A DNA stretch of 64,000 nt. Source: Flectonema sp. DT1601 (lineage: Eukaryota; Euglenozoa; Diplonemea; Diplonemida; Diplonemidae). Where the stretch lies: contig OZ025795.1 in the NCBI GenBank assembly GCA_964019425.1, positions 686,001-750,000 on the forward strand, written 5' to 3'. A program made the position numbers and the translations under genes. Numbering within the stretch: position 1 is the stretch's first letter; the number at the start of each line of letters is the position of its first letter. The notes beneath the pieces were generated by a model, which saw only the letters and a program-made list of their open reading frames with translations, did no database searches and had not been told where the DNA came from. Of the stretch, positions 53,878 to 63,798 are shown piece after piece.

Positions 53878-55146
53878 TTATCGGAAATTTGGTTGTACTT
53901 CAGAAATTATCTCCCACTGCGCATCGGTAATGCTGTCATCGTATTTTCCCTTCCAAAGCTGCAGCAGTAAAAAGAACAACGACGGGTACGCTGGTTGAAC
54001 AGTTCCCTTTGGATATGAGAACTCTGCGTCATCAGAATAATAAAATTTTCCGTTGCTGTTTTCTAATCCGCAGCGTTCATTTGAAGAAGACCAGAGCTCT
54101 CCGTACACTTGATCAGTGACAGCCTGTTTGTTTGTTTGTTTGTTTGTTTGTTTGTTTGTTTGTTTGTTTGTTAAGTAATTGTGAATGAAAGTAACAGTTA
54201 AGAAATAAATACAAACCTTTATTTTGTATTCATCATCTGTCTTTCCAATACTCACGAGTGCCATTTTAAACGATTCCGGATCGTTTATTAGTTTCCATTT
54301 GTTGTTATCGTGTTTCAGATCAGTACAATTTTCTATTTTTATAACAACTCCGTCTTTGTTTACAATCACAGAAGGAACCGAACCGTCTATTTCTACAACA
54401 CATCGATCCCCGTTTAATAAAGTACGAAACGTTCCTATTTCTGTGAATAGCGCCTTCTTTTTCAATTCATCAAAAAACCAAGATTGCTTCTCAGGAGAAA
54501 TTTCTTTTACTGAACTCAGAAGAGACTTGATAGCATCACTGTCATTTACAGACAACACTCCATAATGAAGGGTTGCAGTTATAGCGTCATCGTAGTACTC
54601 ATTTATGATACAATGTGATATTGACTTTAGTAGTAGTTTTCGTTTGTCTTTAACGTTACTTCCGTTAAGTGTTTCTAGAATAGTATAAAATAAATAATAA
54701 CGACCTTCAATACCAGCATACAAGTCTTTAATGTAGTTATCACTTGTTAATAATAGTTCAGGTAATTGTCTTGTGATCGCCATAGTAGGGTTACAACAAT
54801 ACGATGTGATCACTAGACGTGCGAGGGTGTCAGATTTCCATAAAACACATTCTTTATTAAAATATAAAGTGATAGCAATATTAAATATCATCGAAGCGGA
54901 TGAGTTTTGTTCGCCTCCGAGCATTGCTATGCCTCTCAGACATGGCCAAAGACTTTTTACTGTTTGGTTTGAACAGGATTCTTGAATTATTCTTAGCATG
55001 TAATCTCTATCAAGAACTGATGATGCCCAACACCATAACAATTCTTGTTTAGCGTCAAACAGCTTCATCAATATACTATTCACGTCACCCTCTTGTAATA
55101 GCTGCAGTAAGTTTGCCGGTACTTGAATGTCCATTTCGGTATCCAT
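53878..55146 (-). CDS. Helical protein, unknown function
   Basis: Two exons, 54217-55146 and 53878-54123, giving 391 aa. The 93-base intron (GTTTGTATTT...AAACAG) is a multiple of three without a stop, so the unspliced frame would read through with TNKQ repeats. Removing it joins DDEYKIK to AVTDQVYGELW. The first 240 residues are alpha-helical and HEAT-like in feel (LLQLLQEGDVNSILMKLFDA, IFNIAITLYFN). The C-terminal part is beta-rich (GDRCVVEIDGSVPSVIVNKDGVVIKIEN). I recognise no family. Confidence 0.78.
   Translation of the reverse strand: MDTEMDIQVPANLLQLLQEGDVNSILMKLFDAKQELLWCWASSVLDRDYMLRIIQESCSNQTVKSLWPCLRGIAMLGGEQNSSASMIFNIAITLYFNKECVLWKSDTLARLVITSYCCNPTMAITRQLPELLLTSDNYIKDLYAGIEGRYYLFYTILETLNGSNVKDKRKLLLKSISHCIINEYYDDAITATLHYGVLSVNDSDAIKSLLSSVKEISPEKQSWFFDELKKKALFTEIGTFRTLLNGDRCVVEIDGSVPSVIVNKDGVVIKIENCTDLKHDNNKWKLINDPESFKMALVSIGKTDDEYKIKVCIYFLTVTFIHNYLTNKQTNKQTNKQTNKQAVTDQVYGELWSSSNERCGLENSNGKFYYSDDAEFSYPKGTVQPAYPSLFFLLLQLWKGKYDDSITDAQWEIISEVQPNFR
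54125..54172. repeat. (CAAA)n microsatellite at an intron 3' end
   Basis: About eleven units of GTTT on + (CAAA/AAAC on the coding strand). The last unit merges with the ACAG acceptor of the intron at 54124-54216, so the repeat occupies the position of the usual polypyrimidine tract with purine-rich sequence. Confidence 0.95.
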
Positions 55147-56377
55147 ATTCTTAAATTAAAAAACTAAAGGGACACCTGAACAGGGGAAGATAATTACTTC
55201 ATACCACTGGTTTAATTATTTTTTTTATGAAAAATAAATTTACCTCAAAAAATCACTCTTATTGCAAATCTCTGTTTGGATATTTTTTTTAAATTAATCT
55301 TTTTTTTGGTAAGAAACACGGAAGACTAACTCCGAATGATATCCAAAAAAAATGTTTTTTAAAAAAAATTATTTGAATGAAATGTCTTATTTCAATAATC
55401 GGAGTAGCTGTTTTCATAAAAGTTTACAGCCCCAGCAAAAGTCTTAGCAGGATTCAGGGATGTTATCCTGTCTCCCCCATCACTACTAACGCTTTGCTTT
55501 TTTTTTTTTTTTCCTTCTTAAAGTTTAATCGCACACATAGAATCCGACGTGTTTATCGAAGTTTGCTTGAAGAATGGTCAGTTGGGTTCCTCTCTACTAA
55601 GTTTACTACAGTCATCGTAGTAGGTGATAATAAGAAATAAAAAATTGAAACTTATAAAAAAAAAAAAAAGAGGAGCGAGAAGTGTACGCAGCAGAGTGAG
55701 AGAGCGCCAACACATTCCCCTCCTGGTCATACAAAATGTGATTCAATTAATTGATCACACTAACGGAACTTGTGCCTTTAATCAATGGCATCGTACTCTT
55801 TGAGGGTTGTGCACATTAATTATTTATCGAGAGAGAAATCTGCAATCACCAATTAAACCCACTCAGGAGGAAACACACACACGTACACAGTAAGAGGGCG
55901 GAGTGAATTGGCTTTGAATTTTCAACCTCGACATGCAAACTAAAAAGATTTTGGATATTGCGAACCTGACCACGAAGGCTAACAGGTGATATTGCATACC
56001 AATCTTTTAATGTGCACAACCAGACCCTCCAAGCTTCTTGACATGGAGTGAGAAAAACTATTCATCCGAAGAGAGGGGCTAACAGAGCCAGAAAACTAAC
56101 AAAACGTATATTTTTCCCTTCTATTCTTTTTGATGACACATGAGTTTTAAAAAAAAAAAAAAAAAAAGGAAAAAAGGAAAGGAAACCAAAAGAAGAAAAT
56201 GGATACAAATCCATGTGCTGAAAACACCGAATAAAACACCCACACAGCTAATGTGAGTGAGTATACAGGACAGAAGACTATCACCTACTCTTCTTAAGCC
56301 ATTAAAAGAGAGTTACTATAACTCCCTGGCGTAGTCACTTTCTAATTGAGCCATCAGTCAATAATAATAATAAACTT
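55147..56377. other. Gene-free spacer
   Basis: About 1.2 kb between the TPR gene stop and the 391-aa gene start, with A runs (55656-55669, 56150-56168) and a short CA run near 55873. No repeat unit, RNA gene or coding frame recognised. Confidence 0.45.
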
Positions 56378-57322
56378 CTAGCAGTTGAGCAGGTCATCTA
56401 ATTTCTCATCACATCTCTTGATACCAGCTGTTGAGACATTGCGAGAAACGACATCACTTGCAGTAGTAAACTTTGTTAAGATATGCTGATATATTGACTT
56501 CGCAGTACCCCAATCGCAAGAAGCTTCGAGAGCAGCTGCTTTACGGATGTGACCCTTTGCGAAGTCTGGGTTAATTTTAATGCAGGACTCTGCGTCCTTC
56601 AAAGCTTCTGGAATGTTACCAGCCTCTCGATTAGCGACAGACCTATTTCCGTAAAGAAGATACAATTCAAAGTGACCAGCTGGAAACAGTCGAATCGCAG
56701 CGCTGTAGTGTCGAATTGCTGAGAGGTAGTTCTGTTTACCAAAAGCTGTGTTGCCTTCTTTACGGATGCTAGTCGCTTGTTCCAATCGACGTTCCTCAGC
56801 AGATTTTTCACTGGCGACAGCAGCAGAGCGTTCGTTCTCTTCACGAACTGCTTTTTGATGACTTTCTTTAATTTGATCCATGACATTAACTTTTAATGAA
56901 ACCTCTCTTCCATAAATAACATTATCCCAGGCCTGGTCAACGATGTTCTCTTCTGTGTCAAGTCTGTCGAAAGCTTCTTCGAGTAAGTCTTCCAGGTCGT
57001 CTTTCTTTTCATTTACACTTGTGTTCTCCTCTTCTTCCTTTTCTTCTTTTTTTGGTGTTGGAGGTACCTCTTTTGGTTTTTTAGACTCCGTCTCTAGAGT
57101 TTCTTTCTTAACTTCTTTCTTAACTTCTGCCTCCTCGTTCGTTGTCTTTGTTGGTTCAGCTTTTTGCTCTTTTGTGTCTGCTGTTGCTGCTGCTGGAGAT
57201 GCTGATACCGGTCGCTTCTTCGGACTACTTTTAAAGAAATCCTTCCCCAAGACGTATACAAATACTATCGTCACAATTACTGTGAACACATTGCCAAGTC
57301 CCAATTCTATGTCGAATATCAT
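56378..57322 (-). CDS. Membrane-anchored TPR co-chaperone-like protein
   Basis: A 314-aa single-exon protein. An N-terminal membrane span (VFTVIVTIVFVYVLG, about 12-26) is followed by a basic patch (KSSPKKRP) and a long charged Lys/Glu/Pro linker to about residue 125. Three TPR motifs follow from about 183: RKEGNTAFGKQNYLSAIRHYSAAI, LYGNRSVANREAGNIPEALKDAESCI, and FAKGHIRKAAALEA. The K-x3-N, N and K-x3-R residues fit a two-carboxylate clamp that binds EEVD tails of Hsp70 or Hsp90. The topology resembles TOM70 or OEP61, on an organelle or ER surface. The TPR call is sure; localisation is inferred. Confidence 0.87.
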   Translation of the reverse strand: MIFDIELGLGNVFTVIVTIVFVYVLGKDFFKSSPKKRPVSASPAAATADTKEQKAEPTKTTNEEAEVKKEVKKETLETESKKPKEVPPTPKKEEKEEEENTSVNEKKDDLEDLLEEAFDRLDTEENIVDQAWDNVIYGREVSLKVNVMDQIKESHQKAVREENERSAAVASEKSAEERRLEQATSIRKEGNTAFGKQNYLSAIRHYSAAIRLFPAGHFELYLLYGNRSVANREAGNIPEALKDAESCIKINPDFAKGHIRKAAALEASCDWGTAKSIYQHILTKFTTASDVVSRNVSTAGIKRCDEKLDDLLNC

Positions 57323-57481
57323 TTTATTTTATTTTCTTCTTTTGAAGGGATGTACATTGAAGTTAAAAACAGTTTCACACACAAGAAAAAGAAAACATAA
57401 AATCGATCGATGGCGACACAAACGTGTAACATGAGGTTACTGTAACTGAACCTCCCTCCCCCCCCCATAAGTAGGCTACAG

Positions 57482-58444
57482 TCAAGAATAGTTATTTATT
57501 ATTTCCCTGATAAGGCTGTTAGTTTGTTGTTTTTTGATAGTTGTTATAATTTTAGAAGACGACGTCCCCTGTGATGGAGGAGTACAGTGAATTGGATTTA
57601 TTAAAAAGTTAAATCGATCTCGTTGAGAAGTTGTCATCTCCTCATCGAATGTTAGATTCTCGTTTATAACAACCAACAGTTTCTCAGTCATTGATAGAGA
57701 TAAAGGGAATTGAGATGTTGCTTTACGAATGTCGAGATAGCCAGAGTTCTGTTCGGTGAATAGATTACTTTCTTTTAGCTTTCTAATTGCCCTTCCTTTA
57801 AATAGAACTGTGCTTGCACATCTTTGGTTCAACAGACCTTTTCCGTTATCAATTAGAATCTTAGCACTGGATGACGTTTCTCGTAGTAAATCTTCTTCAA
57901 CAGAAACTCTTTTCAATTTCTTTAGTTCCCTCATTGAGATATCATTGCAAAGAATCTCACATTTCTGTTTCATCATTTCAGTCATTTGATTAAACTTTTC
58001 TCTTATTTCTTTTTGAAGTCTTTCACTGTTAGTTGAAATCTGTTCTTTTAATTGTACACAAGTATCGAGTTCTTGTTGAATACCAAATAACATATGTTGT
58101 ATTTGAGAAAGACTCTGGTGAAGACCATCAATTGTCTCTCTGTACATAGAATATAAATCATAGTGACGTGTTTTTATTTTTACTTCAGTTTTGCAACTGT
58201 CACAAAGTATATTCCCATCTCCAGTACAACATGTGATTGGTTTTCCTGGATGAGTAGAACACTCTTTTGGTTTCACTCCCCCCTGTCCGAGAGGATACTG
58301 TTCATGCTTGATTCCTCCTCTGTGTAGTCGAATGTTACATCGTTCACAAATACTAATTCTACAAGCAGGACAGTCGATGGTTGCTTTCTCTACTTCACAG
58401 ACACCACAAGTTGCTGGAGATATCAACGGAAGAGAATCAATCAT
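57482..58444 (-). CDS. B-box zinc-finger coiled-coil protein (TRIM-like, no RING)
   Basis: A 320-aa single-exon protein. The first B-box is C13-x2-C16-x8-C25-x2-C28-x4-C33-x2-C36-x4-H41-x5-H47. A second follows (KECSTHPGKPITCCTGDGNILCDSCK...RH). Residues about 100-190 are coiled coil (GIQQELDTCVQLKEQISTNSERLQ), then a mixed C-terminus. The order B-box, B-box, coil is that of TRIM proteins, but no RING precedes it, so ubiquitin-ligase activity is not implied. TTTTGTCAG lies about 18 bases before the ATG. Confidence 0.83.
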   Translation of the reverse strand: MIDSLPLISPATCGVCEVEKATIDCPACRISICERCNIRLHRGGIKHEQYPLGQGGVKPKECSTHPGKPITCCTGDGNILCDSCKTEVKIKTRHYDLYSMYRETIDGLHQSLSQIQHMLFGIQQELDTCVQLKEQISTNSERLQKEIREKFNQMTEMMKQKCEILCNDISMRELKKLKRVSVEEDLLRETSSSAKILIDNGKGLLNQRCASTVLFKGRAIRKLKESNLFTEQNSGYLDIRKATSQFPLSLSMTEKLLVVINENLTFDEEMTTSQRDRFNFLINPIHCTPPSQGTSSSKIITTIKKQQTNSLIREIINNYS

Positions 58445-58830
58445 TTAGTGTAAAGGTTACTGACAAAAGTAATTATAAAATGAATCCATCACTTCATCCA
58501 TCTCACTAAAGATATCTACCGTAGCTGTGAGAAGATAATAAAAGTAAAAGAGAAACGTAGTACAGCAACACCCGTACGTTTAATTCAATCGTACACAAAT
58601 AAATACAATAACTGAATGGTACAATACTACTACAGGAGGGAGGAGGGAAGGATAAGTCTAAAAGAAAAGCACACCTTGAAAAGGCGCAATCTTGTTTTTA
58701 CAATAATAAGTAACCACTGACTACTCAGAGATTACAACAGTTTGGTGGTCGTGAACTCGAAGAATAAGAACGATAATTACAACAACAACAACAACAACAA
58801 CACAATAAGAGAGTGAATATAAAAACAAAA
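58445..58830. other. Intergenic with AAC microsatellite
   Basis: Spacer between the EF-hand gene stop and the B-box gene start. An (AAC)8-type run occurs at about 58776-58802. No gene supported. Confidence 0.5.
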
Positions 58831-60408
58831 CTATCCAACTGAAGGACTGGTACTAAAGGAGAGCTCAGTTGATATTGTTGTTTGATGTCGGGGGGAGAAC
58901 AAATCAGCAAGTGGGTCTCCATCGTTATCGTAATCAGCATCTGATAAAATCTTTCTACAACTTCGTAACTCTTCTTCTTCTTCTTCAAGTGATTCTCTCT
59001 TCCTTCGCAGTCTTATTTCCATTAGTAAGACAGGAGTTTCTTTTTCTTCTGTTCTCTTTCTCTTTGATTTCCCTTCTTCAAGTACCTGTTCGAGTCGTTT
59101 TACGATCCCTTCTTGATCGGCAACTAGGAGTTGGGTTTCAGTTTTACCAGCTAAACGAGACCTTTCAGTTTGTTCTAACTTGTCTTCTAAGGATTCAACT
59201 TGTCTTAATAAAGAATCCCTCTCATTAATAAATTGGTTAAGTAATTGAGAGAGTTCACGGTAAACGGTGTCGGCTTTCTTTTCTTTTTCAGTTTCGACTT
59301 GGAGGAGTTGTTCAAACTTCTGAACGTTGCGGAGAGAGGATTGAACTTCAGCTTCAGCTACCTCAAGACTCTGCTTTGAGACTTGACAGGTTTTATCTGC
59401 TGACTTCAGGTCATGAAACGCTCGAGTAGTTCTGGCATTTTGTCTATCAACTTCTACTTGTTGTTCTTTAAGTTGTGCTTCTAATTCACGAAGACGTTCA
59501 ACTTGTTGGACGTGTTTTGCCTCTTGAGTTTTTAATATCTTAACAGATTGTTCTCTGTTTCTCTCTGCTGTGCTGTATTCTCTACTAGTTTGCTGAACTG
59601 CGTGTTTACATGTTGATAAAGTCGCTTCAGCTTTGTGTTGTTCAGATTCTAACAGCTCACGACTTTCATTGCTGGTTTCGAGAGCACCCTTAGCGCTCCT
59701 TTGTTTGGATTCAACTTCAGTTACCTTTTGTTGTTTTTTCTTTACAGTCTCTCTCTTCAATTCGACATCATTCCTTCCATTTGATAATAAAATTTCCTGA
59801 CGGTTATCGTCGTCCTGGAGCTTTCTATACTTTGCCCTCTCCTGCGCAATGTTTGCTGCTGTCTCTTCTTCCTTCTTTCGACGCTTTCCTCTCGTGTAGA
59901 GGCAATTTATAAAAGTGGGATAAACTTTACACAGATTGTCGAATTCACTAAATGAAAGAACTTGATTCCTGTCAACGTCTGCTTTTTTAAACATTCCTTC
60001 GAAGACTGAAGGCTCGAGATCGATGTCATACTTTTGAAGGAAGAAGTTCATTAAAGATAATGTCAACTCTTGTTTATTATCAGAACTCAGATCAGCGTAG
60101 ACAGAACTTATTTGTTGATTGTGAGAAGCGTTTTCTAACTCCCGAGAGGTTTCAACAATCTGAACATGTTTTGGACTCACAGATCGAATACCACTTCCAA
60201 AACCAAATCCTCTCTTTGCTGGAGTCATGCTACTCCTCCTTGGAGATGTAGATGGTGGTCGGTAGATCGTTCTCGGTACTGAAGTCGGTGGCTGTCTTCC
60301 AGCCTCAGGTGACAAATCCCTTATTGACGACTTGAATGCTTGATGCTGACTTTCCAAAAATAATGCACTGTTCTTTAGCCGCTCTGCAATTGCACCAATT
60401 CCGGACAT
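58831..60408 (-). CDS. EF-hand coiled-coil protein
   Basis: A 525-aa single-exon protein. The N-terminus is Ser/Pro/Arg rich (TSPRRSSMTPAKRGFGFGSG). A single canonical EF-hand loop lies at residues 144-155 (DVDRNQVLSFSE, ligands D144, D146, N148, S152 and E155), with a diverged helix pair before it (LSSDNKQELTLSLMNFF). From about 170 to 500 it is continuous coiled coil. The pattern suits a calcium-responsive cytoskeletal or ciliary protein; I recognise no orthologue. Confidence 0.8.
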   Translation of the reverse strand: MSGIGAIAERLKNSALFLESQHQAFKSSIRDLSPEAGRQPPTSVPRTIYRPPSTSPRRSSMTPAKRGFGFGSGIRSVSPKHVQIVETSRELENASHNQQISSVYADLSSDNKQELTLSLMNFFLQKYDIDLEPSVFEGMFKKADVDRNQVLSFSEFDNLCKVYPTFINCLYTRGKRRKKEEETAANIAQERAKYRKLQDDDNRQEILLSNGRNDVELKRETVKKKQQKVTEVESKQRSAKGALETSNESRELLESEQHKAEATLSTCKHAVQQTSREYSTAERNREQSVKILKTQEAKHVQQVERLRELEAQLKEQQVEVDRQNARTTRAFHDLKSADKTCQVSKQSLEVAEAEVQSSLRNVQKFEQLLQVETEKEKKADTVYRELSQLLNQFINERDSLLRQVESLEDKLEQTERSRLAGKTETQLLVADQEGIVKRLEQVLEEGKSKRKRTEEKETPVLLMEIRLRRKRESLEEEEEELRSCRKILSDADYDNDGDPLADLFSPRHQTTISTELSFSTSPSVG

Positions 60409-61034
60409 TTTTTATTTTTTGTGTCGGGATCGAACTGGATGGAATGAATAGTTTAATATTTATTTATCGAAGTCAGGGAAGCCAACAGAAGCAATTAGCA
60501 CCCTCCCCTCTCGGTAACAATTCGTTAATCTGAAAGGGAAGAAAAGACTGTTATAAGTTTCGTTTCTCTCAAAAAGAATTAGTAAATGCTTGCATCACTA
60601 ACCCAGAGCACCTCCACACAGGCAGCTGATTAAATCTTATAATGATTTTTTTTCTTTTTCGAAAAAACGACCAAATAAAACCTTCAGGTGAGACATGTAC
60701 TAATCACACAATAACAAACACATGATGTCGTCAAAACATAAAAACACAGTTTAATAACTGAGAGGTTTATTTGCGAGTGAAAATCGCAATCGAAAGATAA
60801 AAGTACGAATGTGATTTTAACTTTTGATCCCTTGAGAAGATCCATAAGAAAACAGAACATAAGCGACACACAGTTCTTTAGCTTATTGTGGAGCATAGAA
60901 ACACAACACAAGTTAAAGACTGCGACCTACAGGCTGGCAGTGAACCAGAAGACTATCAAACTTTATAGCGATTATTTATGAGTAAAACTGGTCGGTGCTA
61001 AGCTCACGACCATTAAACGAAAAAAAACGCTTCA
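60409..61034. other. Intergenic, nothing recognised
   Basis: Spacer between the MFS stop and the EF-hand gene start; CATCCAG about 30 bases before the EF-hand ATG is a candidate acceptor. The short ORF at 60684-60911 is not convincing. Confidence 0.4.
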
Positions 61035-62381
61035 TTATATAGTGTGGTATTGCTTCTGTGTAATAACAATGGGTTCAGTTTCTTCACATTCATATTCAAC
61101 GGAGTTTACGGAACCAAACATGCGATTGATAACCTTCTCGCTGATTAGACGTTGACGTGATGCTGCTTCTTCCTCTCGCTTTTGAGTTATGAAAACAGAA
61201 TGGAGATAAACAATTAGTGCAAAGGTTACTAAAAGAGCAAATGTTCGGTACAACACAACGCTGCCAAACCAATCCATGACGTAACCTCCTACAGATGTTC
61301 CAAAAAAGAAACCCAAACCGTTTCGTGAAGCAGCCAGTAAACCTTGAGCTGAAGCTTCTAATCCTTTTGGTGCATGTGAATGAACAAATTCATTGGCAGC
61401 GACAGTAATAGCGGCTATTGTAATTCCGTGGAGTGGCTCAACTAAAAGAACCCACCATCCTGTTGGAACAAGTGTGTACACGACTACTCTAACTATGTAA
61501 CTTAGACTAGCTATTGATAACAAAACAGGAACACCAAAATATTTTATTGCGTGCTCACTCCATAAGAAAAGTGGAATTTCAAATAAAACTGTAATCGCTA
61601 CTGAGACACCACATCCAAAGGCAGTCATCTTGAGATCATTTACAAAAAATAAGAAAAGTAAATTTTCAACCAAACTCATCCCCGCCGCTGAAGAAAACAT
61701 TAATAAAAAGAATCCAAAATGTTCATACGTCTTAGTGAGCATAGCAAAGACTTCTCTACTGAAAATAGAAGCTTTGGAACTTTGTTGTTTTTCTTCCTTA
61801 TGATGATGTTTGATACTTGCATACTGTCTCACCTTTATTATTGTAATTATACTTGTAGCAAAGTGTCCGTAGAACATTGTTTTCGTTCCATACAAATCAA
61901 TTAAAGGTCCTTGAAAGATGTGAACAATAAGCCAGGACACGGCTCCCCATAGTCGCTGCCTACCAAATAGTTTTGATCCTTCTTTTCCATGTTGAACATG
62001 CAAGTCTTCTAGTGAGATAGCATTAACGAGAGGCCACCAAGTTGCAAAGCAAAAACTTCCGATGATTCTCAAAGAGAAAAGGTATAAAAAATTATACTCC
62101 ACAGGTATAGTTCCAACATCTATTAACGCCCCTGCCATGAAAGTAATTTCAGCAACAGCAATTGTAAGCATTAAGATTACTTCCTTTGAATCGTGTCTCG
62201 GTAAACTGTCAGCTAACCCGGTCCAAAATGGAGCTGCTATGATTGAAATCAAACACCCGACTGATAGAACAATTCCTACTTGGGAGTCACTCAACCCCCT
62301 TTCTTGATAAAATAATGACATAAACCTCCCCTGAAACCCGCATATGGCAAACACATAAAAGAATAGCTCACCGCTCTGCAT
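61035..62381 (-). CDS. Major facilitator superfamily transporter (MFSD6-like)
   Basis: A 448-aa protein with about twelve hydrophobic spans. ELFFYVFAICGFQGRFMSLFYQERGLSDSQVGIVLS at the start and VEPLHGITIAAITVAANEFVHSHAP in helix 10-11 match the MFS_1-like family that includes MFSD6 and bacterial nucleoside/sugar permeases. LFGRQRLWGAVSW is the middle signature. The two six-helix halves are joined by a basic loop (KHHHKEEKQQSSKA). The C-terminal tail is cytosolic and acidic, ending KQYHTI. Substrate unknown. Confidence 0.85.
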   Translation of the reverse strand: MQSGELFFYVFAICGFQGRFMSLFYQERGLSDSQVGIVLSVGCLISIIAAPFWTGLADSLPRHDSKEVILMLTIAVAEITFMAGALIDVGTIPVEYNFLYLFSLRIIGSFCFATWWPLVNAISLEDLHVQHGKEGSKLFGRQRLWGAVSWLIVHIFQGPLIDLYGTKTMFYGHFATSIITIIKVRQYASIKHHHKEEKQQSSKASIFSREVFAMLTKTYEHFGFFLLMFSSAAGMSLVENLLFLFFVNDLKMTAFGCGVSVAITVLFEIPLFLWSEHAIKYFGVPVLLSIASLSYIVRVVVYTLVPTGWWVLLVEPLHGITIAAITVAANEFVHSHAPKGLEASAQGLLAASRNGLGFFFGTSVGGYVMDWFGSVVLYRTFALLVTFALIVYLHSVFITQKREEEAASRQRLISEKVINRMFGSVNSVEYECEETEPIVITQKQYHTI

Positions 62382-62613
62382 TTTTATGCGATGTACCCCA
62401 ATTCCTTTTTTTTTTTTTTTTTGAAATAAAATATTATCGTAAATGAAGACATGTCACGTAAAGAGATTTGGTCAACAAAGTTTCTTTTTTTAAATTGAAT
62501 TAACTTAGGTTGGGGATCCAATGAAAAACTGCGTGACTCCTTCACTCCTCAGACAAGAGCGGGTTAAGTCGTCCTGTAATAATCAATTATGCCGAATGTG
62601 TAGTGATGGTTAA

Positions 62614-62889
62614 TTATGGAGAAGGCTTCGCCTCAGTTTCCATTTCTTTGTGGGCTTGCTGTACGTTATCCCACAACCGCTGATAAAGTGCAGTGCCTCC
62701 AATAATTGGTCTCTCATTACTGTGAGCGTGAACTTTTGAAAATATATCCGGAGGGGTTACCGCAATATTCCTGTTGTTTAGTTTCTGTTGTTTTAGTTTT
62801 TCGTATGCTTCGTCAAGCATTCGTTCAGCATCCATTGTGAAGAAGTCTTGTTGTTCTTCTTCACACTGGTGTACTTCTTCAGATGACAT
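62614..62889 (-). CDS. Small 91-aa protein, function unknown
   Basis: ATG at 62889, TAA at 62614, no intron. An acidic start (MSSEEVHQCEEEQQDFF) precedes a short helix (RMLDEAYEKLKQQKL), then PPDIFSKVHAHSNERP and GTALYQRLWDNVQQAHKEMETE. CCACAG precedes the ATG by about 35 bases. Balanced composition and clean spacing support a real gene, but no family is recognised. Confidence 0.6.
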   Translation of the reverse strand: MSSEEVHQCEEEQQDFFTMDAERMLDEAYEKLKQQKLNNRNIAVTPPDIFSKVHAHSNERPIIGGTALYQRLWDNVQQAHKEMETEAKPSP

Positions 62890-63063
62890 GTTGTACAGTT
62901 GGTGTACGGTGTTATCTTTCCTGTGGAATAATTATTATCATTTCCTCTGTTTGGAATTAACTAAATCAACCAACCGACATAAACGTAGTATGTGGATACT
63001 CAAAATAATATAAATTGATTCACGAAAAGACAGCAACCAATACAAATACAATAAAAGATAAGG

Positions 63064-63798
63064 CTACTTATCGATTTGAGGTGCTGCAAGATCTCCTTCC
63101 TTTTTCTCTGTCTTGCCCAGTAAGTTGCTATAGCTAGACTTGCTTTTACCTTCACTGTAGACTTCTCTTCTTTGATAGTTCGGAATTCCCAATCCAAGGG
63201 TCATGGTATTTGGTCTGTCAATCGCCCAGTATGAACCAGCGGTTGTAAAAAATCCAGGTACCCATCGTTCTTTAAGAGAATACCACATAATGTAAATATA
63301 TCCAAGTACTACAAAGGGTAACCCTGTTAGTAATTCAGCAAACCAGGCAATGGCTAACCATAGTAGTAATATAGGTCGAGCTGGTTTACAAAAATAGAAA
63401 ACCCATATCACCGTCATCACTGCTAAAAATCGACCCTCAGTACTGACGTAGCTGTATTCGTTTCTAATGTTTTCCCATTTTATGCCAATACCGAGTTTTG
63501 TTTTAAAGAATTTATCTGTCTTTTGTTTCACACCATCCTTCAGTATGTCAGCAGGATCTCGTTCTTGATAAATCATATGCAATGGTGCCCCCGCCATTAT
63601 CTCCTCATAAGCCTGTTTTATCTTCATAAACTCATCAGCATCCCCACCCTTATCAGGGTGATGGATTGCAATTAATTTTTGATAAGCAAGTTTGACATCA
63701 TCTGGGGATGAGGTTCTATGTATGCCTAATGTTTCGTATGCCGATTTCTTAAAAACTGGTTTCTTCACACATCTTAAAATTGGAATTCTTCGTAACAT
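63064..63798 (-). CDS. Membrane-associated J-domain protein
   Basis: A 244-aa protein. After a basic N-terminus (MLRRIPILRCVKKPVFKK), a possible mitochondrial targeting peptide, comes a J domain at about 20-70: SAYETLGIHRTSSPDD, KLIAIHHPDKGGDADEF with HPD at 47-49, and IKQAYEEIM. Two or three membrane spans follow (FLAVMTVIWVFYF, ILLLWLAIAWFAELL, FVVLGYIYIMWY), then a soluble tail. J domains stimulate Hsp70. The J domain is N-terminal, unlike TIM14 where it follows the membrane span, so it is not Pam18. Organelle membrane location is inferred. Confidence 0.87.
   Translation of the reverse strand: MLRRIPILRCVKKPVFKKSAYETLGIHRTSSPDDVKLAYQKLIAIHHPDKGGDADEFMKIKQAYEEIMAGAPLHMIYQERDPADILKDGVKQKTDKFFKTKLGIGIKWENIRNEYSYVSTEGRFLAVMTVIWVFYFCKPARPILLLWLAIAWFAELLTGLPFVVLGYIYIMWYSLKERWVPGFFTTAGSYWAIDRPNTMTLGLGIPNYQRREVYSEGKSKSSYSNLLGKTEKKEGDLAAPQIDK

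Noticed and set aside
53992-54216. TNKQ protein repeats in the uninterrupted frame of the 391-aa gene
   Set aside because: They come from a GTTTGT...ACAG intron containing a microsatellite; removing it joins ordinary protein sequence.
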